From Acidobacteriota bacterium (GTDB lineage Bacteria > Acidobacteriota > Thermoanaerobaculia > Multivoradales > Multivoraceae), in the NCBI GenBank assembly GCA_028877275.1, contig JAPPFP010000013.1:1-58822 (forward strand): 58,822 bases of DNA, written 5' to 3'. Of the stretch, positions 6,696-14,797 are shown piece by piece (position 1 is the first letter of the stretch; every line of letters begins with the position of its first letter). A program made the position numbers and the translations under genes. The notes beneath the pieces were generated by a model that worked only from the letters and a program-made list of their open reading frames with translations, did no database searches and was not told where the DNA came from.

Positions 6696-9290
6696 CTAGC
6701 TGCTCACGTACGGCCCGAGAAAGCACTCGCCGTCAAAGTGAATGAGGTGATCGGGTGCATCGGCAACCCAGACTTCGGTTTCCCAAGCGATCTCGGGCAA
6801 GAACTCCCGCATCGCGGCTCGGTCGAGGAACGCCGTGACGAAGACCAGCCCAGCCGTCGAACCGGCGAAGAGATCCTTGAGCTGGTTGTGGCGCAGGAGG
6901 TTCACGGGGCCGTGTGAAGCGACGGCCTCGATGAGGAGCAACCAGTTACTGTCCACGTGGTGGATTACCGCGTCTGGCATCTTGCCGTGGGGGTCGATCA
7001 CGACACCCAGGCCGCGCAGATACTCAACATCGTAGACCAGGTGCTTCTCGGCGGTATCCCCGACGTAGACCACGTAACCACCCGGCGCGAATCGCGGCGC
7101 GAACTGCTCGACAATCTCCTTGACGAGAACGTTCTGCCCGCCGGCAGTGAGTCTGAGCGCCCGACCGCCTGGGAAACTGACCGGGATGAACTCCGTCCGT
7201 CGTGGACTCTCGCGAAGCCGATTGACCCCTTCGCTCGCCAGATACGCGGCGAGATTACGGTCCCAGGTATCTGTCTCGAACCGCCGCAGTAGTTCGAGCG
7301 CTGAGGTTGTAACCTGGTAGACGTTCTTCGGGCTGTTCGGTGGACGCCCCGGATCATCCGGGTTGAGGACGACTATTCCCATCTCGATGAACTGGTGAAG
7401 CGTGAAGCGGCGGATCGTCTCACGTGTGTTTGGGGCGTACCGCTTCCCGTAGTTTTCGGCCATCCAGTCCATGAGTCGCGTGACACCTCGGAGTGGCGCC
7501 TTGGCATCGGACCAGGGAGCCTGCGGCACCAGGTCGAGTAGCCCAAGGAGTGTGAGAGCGGACCGCTCGTTGCACTGCTGCCTCGGCGCCTTCATCGCTT
7601 TCAAGACATCTTCTGCGTCCCGCACCCGTCGCTTCACAGCGACCGGATTGTCGGCTCCGTTCATGGCGTGTATCTCCTCCCGAACAAGTCGGTCGATATC
7701 ATCCTGAGTCGGCATTGAGAGGCCGACATGGTCACCGAGGCGCTCAAGCTCGCGTGCCGTCGGGAAACGCAACGATCGCAGATCCCCGGCGTTCACCTGG
7801 GTGTGACCGCTGAACTGCCGGAAGTACGTATCGACCGCCGTACTGTTCAGGAAGACCGCGAGCCCCTTAGCCAAGTCTTCCGACAGGCCGACGTTGCCGC
7901 CGTGCAGGACGTTCAGCTTGTTGTCGAAGGCTACCGCTCTCGCATCCACACGTCTGGGATCGTAGAGCGCGGCCACTACGCGGCGCTTCTCTTCCTTGGT
8001 GCTGAAGCGGCGGACCAAGACGTACCAGCCCGCTGGCAACAGGAGGTCGTCGTTGGGGCCAGACGTCTCCAAGGCGTTCGGCTTCGAGCTTCCCGGCTTC
8101 GGCCATGCCACGAACCCCTGCTCGAAGTGCTGCGACATGATCAACGGGGCGTCGCCAGGGCCAGCTTGGGCGCGCAGACGGTCCCTTGCTCGAAATCCGA
8201 CTACACGGCCGGTTGAGACACCAACTCCGTGACCTCCAAGCGTGTGGGGCAGCGCTCGCATCTGCTCGGAAATCTGGGCGTCTATCTCATCCGGTACGAT
8301 GTGCAACACACACGCCGGATCGTCTGGGAGGACTAGCTCAGTCTGGTCGATGGTGCGCTCCACGAGACCTGCGTCGGCGGGACTGTCCGAAGCGGTGACG
8401 TTGACTGTCCCGCTTCTGCCCCGCCGGATACCGTAAAAGATGACGTTCTCTTGGAGGACATCGTCGCTAGCGAACGCCGCATCTCGGGCACCATAGACGT
8501 GCACGCGACGGAACGCGAGTTCGGTCGTGAGCGCTTGGCGGAACGGCCGAAAGTAAGCCCCATTGGTGAAGCTGCGTGGCGTTATCGCGACAAGCTCGCC
8601 GCCGTCCTCCAACAGTTCCAGAGCTAGCCAGACGAAAGCGGAGTACAGATTGCTGGTCTCGATGCCAGCCGACCTCAAGGCACTGCGTTCAGCGCTCTCG
8701 CTTCGGAGCTTACGGTAGGGAGGGTTCAGGATCGCCGCGTGAAAACGAGAGCCATCCTCGGCCCGAAAGAGCTCCCCGTCGTCGTTGACCAGACGGGCCG
8801 CTGAGAGGACGAAGTTCTCTTGACGCAGAGTTCCTGTGAACCGGATTCCGGCAGCCTCACAAACTCCACGGCAGTGTCCGAGAGTTCGGGCGAGGTCCGA
8901 ACCGAGCCGCTCATCAATCTCCCAGACCGTCGCGTTCAAAGCTCTTGGCCGCATCGACTTCGGCCGGGTGCAGAACGCTTCGACCACGGCGGCCGTTAGC
9001 ATGCCGCTCCCGCTGCCAGCGTCCAGAAGACGGAGTTCCGGCGGTTGCGCGGAGACTCGCATCATGCCGGCCATGAAACGGGCGACCTTGGCGGGCGTGA
9101 GGAACTGACCGAGACCCGCGCGGCGCTCCGGGTCAACGGCGATTCGACTTGATAGCGCCAACCGTTCCAGTTCCAGATGGTCTAGAAGAGTGGTCGCTGT
9201 CGTTCCCGTGACAGCGCTAGTCGGCTTGCTGGCCGCCGTGCGAGTACGGGGAGCGGGCCGGCTCAGGAGACTTGGTTGCTCGGCCGCCAC
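6696..9290 (-). CDS. Eco57I-type DNA methyltransferase fused to BsuBI/PstI-type endonuclease
   Basis: 864 residues from a GTG start. Residues 61-66 (GQFLTP), 88-99 (LLDAGSGSGMLT, SAM-binding motif I) and 189-192 (NPPY, catalytic motif IV) define an N6-adenine methyltransferase of the Eco57I type. From about residue 560 the protein becomes a winged-helix plus BsuBI/PstI-type restriction domain: YVGDTAEKHLVYD near 738 and KMPDAVIHHVDSNWLLLIEA near 767-787, whose acidic and E-A residues suit the nuclease core. Both activities in one chain would make this a self-contained restriction-modification enzyme. In the PstI and BsuBI systems they are normally separate proteins. Confidence 0.85.
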   Translation of the reverse strand: MAAEQPSLLSRPAPRTRTAASKPTSAVTGTTATTLLDHLELERLALSSRIAVDPERRAGLGQFLTPAKVARFMAGMMRVSAQPPELRLLDAGSGSGMLTAAVVEAFCTRPKSMRPRALNATVWEIDERLGSDLARTLGHCRGVCEAAGIRFTGTLRQENFVLSAARLVNDDGELFRAEDGSRFHAAILNPPYRKLRSESAERSALRSAGIETSNLYSAFVWLALELLEDGGELVAITPRSFTNGAYFRPFRQALTTELAFRRVHVYGARDAAFASDDVLQENVIFYGIRRGRSGTVNVTASDSPADAGLVERTIDQTELVLPDDPACVLHIVPDEIDAQISEQMRALPHTLGGHGVGVSTGRVVGFRARDRLRAQAGPGDAPLIMSQHFEQGFVAWPKPGSSKPNALETSGPNDDLLLPAGWYVLVRRFSTKEEKRRVVAALYDPRRVDARAVAFDNKLNVLHGGNVGLSEDLAKGLAVFLNSTAVDTYFRQFSGHTQVNAGDLRSLRFPTARELERLGDHVGLSMPTQDDIDRLVREEIHAMNGADNPVAVKRRVRDAEDVLKAMKAPRQQCNERSALTLLGLLDLVPQAPWSDAKAPLRGVTRLMDWMAENYGKRYAPNTRETIRRFTLHQFIEMGIVVLNPDDPGRPPNSPKNVYQVTTSALELLRRFETDTWDRNLAAYLASEGVNRLRESPRRTEFIPVSFPGGRALRLTAGGQNVLVKEIVEQFAPRFAPGGYVVYVGDTAEKHLVYDVEYLRGLGVVIDPHGKMPDAVIHHVDSNWLLLIEAVASHGPVNLLRHNQLKDLFAGSTAGLVFVTAFLDRAAMREFLPEIAWETEVWVADAPDHLIHFDGECFLGPYVSS

Positions 9291-9426
9291 AGTCCGTCAC
9301 CGTTCTCCCTCATCATCACACCGATTCTACGCAAGGGCGTACAACGTTGGATGGCAAAGCGCCCGCCGGTCTCTCTGACCCCTCCGCGCAGCCTCACCGG
9401 CAGTCGATGCACCTGTCTAGGAAGCA

Positions 9427-9512
9427 GGGACCATTGGGGGGACAGTCGCAGACTGTCGATCCTCGCAAGCACCCGCGTTCTCTGGTACTTCGCCCGATCC
9501 AGAGCGGGAAGG
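9427..9512 (+). repeat. Dispersed ~85-bp repeat E, copy 1
   Basis: Begins GGGACCATTGGGGGGACAGTC, passes a CGCAAGCACCCGCGTTCTCTG block and ends near AGCGGGAAGGAGCG. Related copies lie at 15954-16040, 18211-18298 and 24738-24824. GGGAC and GTCCC-like ends can pair into a small hairpin. It resembles REP-type intergenic repeats; its position near two of the PP-loop/AraC fusion genes is notable. Confidence 0.6.
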
Positions 9513-9644
9513 AGCGATCCGCTGCTCGCCGGCGTGTTGCTGGCGTTGGCCGCGTGGGCGCTGGTGGAAATCCGCGCGGCGGAGCCGGCTGGCGACGTGT
9601 CCACGCTGGTGGTCGCCGAGGGGTCGGAACTGGGCCGCCCCTAG
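9495..9644 (+). pseudogene. Small membrane protein remnant upstream of fusion gene copy 1
   Basis: The frame encodes SDPLLAGVLLALAAWALVEIRAAEP and ends before a TAG at 9642. It is clearly homologous to the intact small membrane protein at 16785-17018 (DPLLAGLLLALAVWAVVEIR), but its N-terminal 25-30 residues have been replaced by repeat E. It still lies directly upstream of the first PP-loop/AraC fusion gene. Confidence 0.5.
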
Positions 9645-9729
9645 GGCACACGGGGCGAGTAGAAGCAGCGTCTACTCTGAGCGGTGAGCGGTCGTGCCCC
9701 GCCGAGAGAGGTAACATGTCTTCCGTCCC

Positions 9730-10800
9730 GTGCGCGACGAGCCGTTTCCCTGGAACGCGAGGCCGACGTGGTTGTGTTGGTCGGGGGGGAAGAATTCGGC
9801 CTGGGCGCTCAAGGAGCTCCGGGATGATCCGCGCTTCGACGTTCAGGGCCTGATCGCGCTTGTCAACGAGAAAAACGGTCGCGTGATCCTGCACGGCGTG
9901 CGGCACGCGCTGCTGCAGCGCCAAGCCGAGGCGGTCGGGCTGCCGTTGCGGTTCGTGCCCCTGGCCCCGTCGTCCTCGAGGACCGAGCGAAACGCCGCGC
10001 TCGCCCGAGGCTTCGGAGAGCTACGGGGGCGCGAGGCAACCTGTATCGCCTTCGGCGACCTGTTCTCGGCGAAGGGCCGCGACCGGCGCGAACTGGTGAC
10101 GGCTGACACCGGCCTCGAGGTGTTGTTTCCGCTGTGGGGCCGGGACACACACGTCCATTCGACCGAGATGCTGGAGGCCGGCCTGTCGGCCTGGGTGTGC
10201 TCCGTCGATACGGACTCCCTGCCGGCGGATCGCTTGGGACGCCGGTACGACGCTGTTTTCGCAGCCAGCTTGCCCGTCGGCGTCGATCCGTGCGGCGGAG
10301 ACGACGAGTTTCACACCTTCGTCGAATGGGCTCCCGGCTGGGGTCGCCGCGTGCGGGTCCAACCGACCCGGTCGATCGAGACCTACAACTTCGCATTCAC
10401 CGAAATGGAACGGCGAGGCAGGGAGCACGGCGCCGGCGCGGATCCACGTGTCGACCCTTTCGACCACTTCGCGCGGTTGGACCGCGTGCGGCGCTACGTG
10501 GATGGCCACCTCACCGAAGACATGGACGGCGCTTCGGTCGCCAGGGTCGCAGCGATGACGCCTACGGGATTCTCCCGGTACTTCCGGGAGCACGTCGGGA
10601 CCACCTTCACGAGCTGGCTGGTACGGCGACGGGTCGAGCATGCGTGTCGGCTACTGCGGGAGAACAGCGCTCCGGCGAGACGGATCGCAGAAGCCGTCGG
10701 CTTCCACAGCGAGAGGACGTTTCGCCGCAGCTTCCACCAACAAATGGACTGCAGCCCCTCGGAGTACAGAAAGAGGTGGTTGGGGGAGCCGGTGGACTGA
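9730..10800 (+). CDS. PP-loop (diphthine-ammonia ligase-like) / AraC HTH fusion, copy 1
   Basis: 356 residues from GTG 9730. Residues 12-225 form an alpha-hydrolase PP-loop ATP-pyrophosphatase of the Dph6/MJ0570 type: SGGKNS at 18-23, HGVR at 55-58, PLWGRDT and GGDDEFHTFVEW at 189-200. Residues ~248-350 are a complete AraC-type DNA-binding domain with two helix-turn-helices (ASVARVAAMTPTGFSRYFRE; IAEAVGFHSERTFRRSF). Typical PP-loop enzymes have SGGKDS; the Asp is Asn here, so ATP chemistry may be lost and the domain may act as a ligand sensor. Two further copies exist at 17099 and 27402. Confidence 0.85.
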   Translation: MRDEPFPWNARPTWLCWSGGKNSAWALKELRDDPRFDVQGLIALVNEKNGRVILHGVRHALLQRQAEAVGLPLRFVPLAPSSSRTERNAALARGFGELRGREATCIAFGDLFSAKGRDRRELVTADTGLEVLFPLWGRDTHVHSTEMLEAGLSAWVCSVDTDSLPADRLGRRYDAVFAASLPVGVDPCGGDDEFHTFVEWAPGWGRRVRVQPTRSIETYNFAFTEMERRGREHGAGADPRVDPFDHFARLDRVRRYVDGHLTEDMDGASVARVAAMTPTGFSRYFREHVGTTFTSWLVRRRVEHACRLLRENSAPARRIAEAVGFHSERTFRRSFHQQMDCSPSEYRKRWLGEPVD

Positions 10801-10974
10801 AAGGCCGGCCGAAGCCGAGGCCGACCGCCGGGTCGCCAGCGCGGATCGGCGACTGCCGCGGATGGTCCGGGTACGCTAAGGGCCTAGGGGCTCCAGGCCG
10901 GCCGAGGCCTTGGACGCCGGCGCCGGCGAGGGGGGAGGGCGGAAACCACGGCACCCTCGAACGACGCTCTCCCC

Positions 10975-11554
10975 ATGATCCCGAACCTCGACCTCACCTC
11001 CAGGCACCACCGGCACGCCGCGACCTACGTCGCCGCGCAGTCCGAGGCCGCCCGACCGGCCGTCCGCTCCAACCCGCCGGGCATCCCGCCTCATGGCGGC
11101 GCTTTCCGTAGCCCTGCGCCTACGCCCAAAGCCTCGGAGCCGTGCGCAACGGACTCGGCAGGCACTACAAGCCAGCGACCGCGAACGCCAGCCTCGCCAG
11201 CGTCCGCGGAGTGCTCCGCCGCGCCTGGCAGCGCGGCGGTCTCGATCTCGCCGACCTCGACGCCTCGACGCGCTCAGGACGGCCAAGGGCGACTCCGCTC
11301 CCGGCCGGGCCATAGCGCGACGCATCGAACTGCGCAGCGAGCAGGCGCGCATCGGGCGGTTTTCCCCGCACGTGCTCCGGCGCACGTCTGCCACTCAGGT
11401 GCTCGACCAGGGCGCGGACGTGGCCACCGTCGCCGACCTCATGGGACACGCAAGCCTCGACACGACCAGGCGCTACGACCGCCGCGGAGAGCAGACGAAA
11501 AGGGACGCCATGGCAGCCATCGCCGTACCCTACGCCCGGACAAGGGCGCGGTAG
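10975..11554 (+). pseudogene. Frameshifted tyrosine recombinase
   Basis: An ATG at 10975 opens IPNLDLTSRHHRHAATYV, a plausible N-terminus. Around 11150-11270 another frame encodes a core-binding domain (HYKPATANASLASVRGVLRR and AWQRGGLDLADL). The C-terminal frame (to 11554) has HVLRRTSATQVLDQG, LMGHASLDTT and RRYDRRGEQTKR, giving the H-x-x-R, GH and Tyr catalytic positions. At least two frame changes are needed to join these parts. It is the same recombinase family as the fragment at 1-63. Confidence 0.7.
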
Positions 11555-11801
11555 GCCGAGAACGCCGGCGCCTGCCGGCAAGGATCGCGCGGACGGAGCG
11601 CTCCAGACCTCCGGAGGGTCTACCCCACGCCGGATGGGCCGAATCGCACGTGCCAGGGCAACTCTCGGCGGCTGCGCCGCTCCGACGCCGCACCGATTTA
11701 TGACATTCGCCCCCGTTTGTCGGTGAGCCGAATCGGGCCGCCGCAAGGTTACTTTCTCGAACCTGTTACCAGTGTTCACCTGACGAGGGAAGGAGATTCG
11801 A

Positions 11802-12110
11802 GTGAATAACACCCACCTGCACGAGCTCATGGCGCGAGAGATCCTGTCCGCCGCTGGCCGGTGCTATGTATGCGGGGCTCCTATCGAGCGGGGTAGCCGC
11901 CGCGGTCGGCCGCCGGTCGCATGCTCGGATCCACAGTGCGCGATCGACTGGCGGCGCACGATGGAGCGGCGTAAGCACCGCCGACGCCGCGCGGCGCTCG
12001 CGGATTGGCCGGATGGCGGCCTGGGTTCCGCAGATGCCGCCGACGTGCGCCGGCGATTGGACGCGCTACGCAGGCGAGGCACCAGCCGATGCACCCGTTC
12101 CGTTTCGTAG
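11802..12110 (+). CDS. Small zinc-ribbon-like protein
   Basis: 102 residues from a GTG with a good upstream site (GAAGGAGA). Cysteines at 21, 24, 41 and 46 (CYVC...CSDPQC) form a four-cysteine metal-binding knuckle, followed by a very basic segment (RRTMERRKHRRRRA). This layout suits a small nucleic-acid-binding protein. No family name can be given. It lies alone between recombinase debris and a DUF1640-like remnant. Confidence 0.65.
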   Translation: MNNTHLHELMAREILSAAGRCYVCGAPIERGSRRGRPPVACSDPQCAIDWRRTMERRKHRRRRAALADWPDGGLGSADAADVRRRLDALRRRGTSRCTRSVS

Positions 12111-12282
12111 CGGCTCCAGGTAGCCAGCCAGAGGCGCACCGCCAGGCCGGCAACGAGCAACTGCGCGGTAGACCGGACGCGGCCCGGGGTCGGCGCGGGA
12201 GGCCCTGAGCGATGCTCTTGGGCCGCTCAAGAGACCAGGCCGGCTCTCGACCCCGACCACCTCGCGGGGTGCGATCCGCCCA

Positions 12283-12525
12283 AAGACGTTCGACACACTC
12301 GCCGACGCCCGGACCCTGGAGGACGCCGGTCCGACTTCCAAGCAGGCCGAAGCGGTGACGACAACGATCCGCGTAGCGATCGCGGAAGGCACCGCCACGA
12401 AAGAAGACATCACCCGCCTGGAGGCGAGACTCGCGGAACTCGAGACATGCCTGACCTGGCGTATCTTCGCCGTGGTCGGCGGGCTGCTGGCCCTGGTGAC
12501 GGCGCTCGAGCGGCTGATCGGCTAG
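12283..12525 (+). pseudogene. DUF1640-like coiled-coil membrane protein lacking a clear start
   Basis: The frame reads KTFDTLADARTLEDAGPTSK, then ATKEDITRLEARLAELE and a hydrophobic tail WRIFAVVGGLLALVTALERL before TAG. That is the usual plan of DUF1640/CCDC90-like proteins: an FDTL..AR.L..AG head, a coiled coil and one C-terminal membrane segment. There is no ATG, GTG or TTG close to the expected start, so it may be broken at the N-terminus. An N-terminal fragment of the same type occurs at 14000. Confidence 0.55.
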
Positions 12526-12690
12526 GACTCACAGGTTCCGGATCCCGGGCAGGAGCTATACGCAACGAGATCGACGCCCCGCCTCTCATCCGGGGAATCA
12601 AGGCCGAGAGCCTGCCGCTAGACGGATTCGGGAAGCGCGGCCGGGACTTGGCCCGTTGGGGCCCAAGTCCCGGCCCGGCTGCCCAACAAA

Positions 12691-13149
12691 TCAGTCTTCG
12701 GGCGGCAAAGACTCGGGCGTCAAGGAAACGCCTTGGGTCGCCAGGTTCTGTTCCATGCGCTCAACCTTGGCCATGATTTCCGCGACCCCCTTGGCTATCT
12801 CTTCGTCCTTCTTCATGCTCTCCTTGACGAGGGCGTACCAGGAGAACACCGTTTCGTCGTCGCTGTCGTAGATGTACTCGATCAGTCGCTGCCGGGCTTC
12901 CCACATGTCCATTTGGGAAGGTGCATAGCGCTCTTGAGCCTTCACGAGTTCGCCCGACACCTTCGGTAGGGCGGTGTAGTCGCCTGTCTTTCTTGCGTGC
13001 GCTAGAGCCTCGGTGAGCGCGCGAGCATGCTTGGTCACGATTTCGTCCTCTTCTCTCATGCGCTGGTCGAAGGGGTCTTCGCCTTCGGAGAGAAGAGTGG
13101 TCGGAACTAGGATCACCGCCCCTAGAAGGGCGAGAAGAAGTGGCTTCAT
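12691..13149 (-). CDS. Exported protein, partner of leader cassette A
   Basis: 152 residues from ATG 13149, chosen because GGGAGAG lies 5-6 bases upstream and the protein then begins with a signal peptide (MKPLLLALLGAVILVPTTLL). The mature part is charged and helical (KESMKKDEEIAKGVAEIMAK). It starts 23 bases after the stop of the leader-type secreted protein at 13173-13685, so the two are very likely co-transcribed. Each of the three leader cassettes in this window has such a downstream partner. Function unknown. Confidence 0.65.
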   Translation of the reverse strand: MKPLLLALLGAVILVPTTLLSEGEDPFDQRMREEDEIVTKHARALTEALAHARKTGDYTALPKVSGELVKAQERYAPSQMDMWEARQRLIEYIYDSDDETVFSWYALVKESMKKDEEIAKGVAEIMAKVERMEQNLATQGVSLTPESLPPED

Positions 13150-13172
13150 GGTTGACTCTCCCTGTTTCATGG

Positions 13173-13685
13173 TTAGGACTGCGTGCAAGTGGCCACTTTG
13201 GCCGCGAGATTCTCGATTTGCTGGCCTAGGTCGCGACAAGTGCTGCGTTTCTTCTTGCTGAAGCTGAAGCTGCCGCAGTTCCCTAGGTCGGAGTATTCCT
13301 GGAGTGCCGACAAGGACGTTGTCCACATCGTGCATTCGGCTGTCTTCCTGTCTTGCTCCTCTTTCTCCTTCTGCTTCTGGTGCTCTTCGTCCGCTTCCTT
13401 GTCCTCCTTCGTCTGCGGCCCTATCGTCGGCCCCTGTTTCGGCGGATCAGGTGGTGGCTCCGGATCCTCCGGCGGCCTCGGAGGCTTCGGCGGATCAGGC
13501 GGGGGCGGGTCCGGTGGCAGTGGAGTGTCCGTGACCGTGATCTCGTCGTCGCACTCCACCGTTCCGTCTTCCTCGTCGCACTCCATTGTTCCGCCGCCAC
13601 CTTGCGCAGTAGCAGGCGCGGCTAGCAGCGCCAATCCGCCGCAGAACAGCACGCTCAGCAGCGCGCCGCGCAACGTCTCCCTCAC
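13173..13685 (-). CDS. Leader-cassette secreted protein A (proline-rich)
   Basis: 170 residues from GTG 13685. The signal peptide MRETLRGALLSVLF... ending APATAQ is shared with the genes at 21133 and 55778, but the mature part is unrelated to theirs: an acidic start (MECDEEDGTVECDDE), a long Pro/Asp spacer, a Lys/Glu-rich helix and a C-terminal region with several cysteines. GTG here aligns with the second ATG of the other two genes, and a GGGAG site lies 8 bases upstream in all, which fixes the start. Expected to be exported; function unknown. Confidence 0.7.
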   Translation of the reverse strand: MRETLRGALLSVLFCGGLALLAAPATAQGGGGTMECDEEDGTVECDDEITVTDTPLPPDPPPPDPPKPPRPPEDPEPPPDPPKQGPTIGPQTKEDKEADEEHQKQKEKEEQDRKTAECTMWTTSLSALQEYSDLGNCGSFSFSKKKRSTCRDLGQQIENLAAKVATCTQS

Positions 13686-13912
13686 TTCTCGTAGCTCCCT
13701 TGTAGGCGCTACGGCCCGTCGGCAAGCGGCTCATCCGCGACGACTCGGCCGTAGGCTGGAATAGACGCCTAGGAGCGTAGCAGAAAGGGGGAACAGCGGA
13801 AATCTCTGTTACGCTGTTTCACACGGTCCACCACGGCCCCGCAACCTGTTCGGCGTAGGGTTGGAGTAGACACCCCCTCAAGCGAGGACACCGTTGCGTC
13901 TCTCCGTGGCGT
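13686..13912 (-). promoter_or_regulatory. Conserved upstream region of leader cassette A
   Basis: About 225 bases nearly identical to the region upstream of the leader gene at 55778, and partly to that at 21133. Shared elements are the 17-mer CGTAGGCTGGAATAGAC (13750-13766), a second variant at 13854-13871, a CCTTTCTGCTA box, and the remnant of an AACAGCG...CGCTGTT inverted repeat (13791-13820). It most likely holds the promoter and an operator. Similarity to the other copy ends near 13912. Confidence 0.6.
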
Positions 13913-13999
13913 TCTGGTCCGCCAACGGGCAAATCACCCCTCGTCCTTCTGCTTGTTGCGCTCGTGGAAGAACGCCTACGACCGTCGTAGACTGACGCG

Positions 14000-14100
14000 G
14001 TGAACAGCGCGACGTTCGACACACTGGCCGCGGCACGCAAACTCAAAGCGGCTGAGGTACCGGCCGGTGCCCATGCAGAGGCAATGGTCGAGACAGGGCG
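14000..14100 (+). pseudogene. N-terminal fragment of DUF1640-like gene
   Basis: From GTG 14000 the translation is NSATFDTLAAARKLKAAEVP followed by AEAMVE, the typical DUF1640 head. After ~30 residues the similarity ends. The coiled coil and membrane segment are missing. A second frame (to ~14190) ends in VRNNAIRILEVQDGEATFQW, an unrelated fragment. Confidence 0.45.
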
Positions 14101-14217
14101 AAACAGGTCACCGCCGGTTGGGTCCGAAACAACGCGATCCGCATCCTGGAAGTCCAGGACGGCGAAGCGACCTTCCAGTGGCCCATGCCATAGTTCACTC
14201 TTCCAGCGCCCCGATCA

Positions 14218-14700
14218 ATGCCCCACCCGACGCCCCACGGCCAGGCGGTCTCGCAGCCACAGCCCCCGACCAGCGTGGCCGCCGTCTCCGCGAAACGCCG
14301 CCGCACCATGCAGGCGGTGCAGTCAAGGGACACGAAGCCGGAACTCCGCGTGCGGCGCCTGCTGCACGCCATGGGATACCGCTACCAGCTCCACCGGCGA
14401 GACCTCCCCGGAACGCCGGACATCGTGTTCACGCGTCGCAAGAAGGTCATCTTCGTCCACGGCTGCTTCTGGCACGGCCATGACTGTAGGCGCGGCAACC
14501 GGCAGCCGGTCCGGAACGCCGAGTACTGGAAGGCGAAGATAGCCCGCAACGTGGAGCGTCATTGGGAACAGACGGCGGAACTCCGCGAGCTTGGATGGAG
14601 CGTACTGACATTGTGGGAATGCGAACTTCCCGAGTTCGACCGATCGACCAGAGAACTTGTCGACTTTCTCGGCCCTGCCTCGTATCTGTCCGGCCGCTGA
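14218..14700 (+). CDS. vsr: Very short patch repair endonuclease (Vsr)
   Basis: 160 residues. RRTMQAVQSRDTKPELRVRR, GTPDIVF (catalytic Asp ~68), HGCFWHGHDC (81-90) and YWKAKIARNVERH are the standard Vsr blocks. Vsr nicks next to T:G mismatches made by deamination of 5-methylcytosine. No cytosine methyltransferase is visible next to it, so it is either a stand-alone cargo gene or serves an enzyme elsewhere. GTG 14275 is an alternative start that matches the usual family length better. Confidence 0.9.
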   Translation: MPHPTPHGQAVSQPQPPTSVAAVSAKRRRTMQAVQSRDTKPELRVRRLLHAMGYRYQLHRRDLPGTPDIVFTRRKKVIFVHGCFWHGHDCRRGNRQPVRNAEYWKAKIARNVERHWEQTAELRELGWSVLTLWECELPEFDRSTRELVDFLGPASYLSGR

Positions 14701-14797
14701 ATGCCCACTGATCGGCGAAAGCGCGGGGTATTCGCTTGCCGTCGAGTACACCGAAGGGCTTTGAGAAACCCTCAGCGCCGACGAAGGTGTCACTCAG

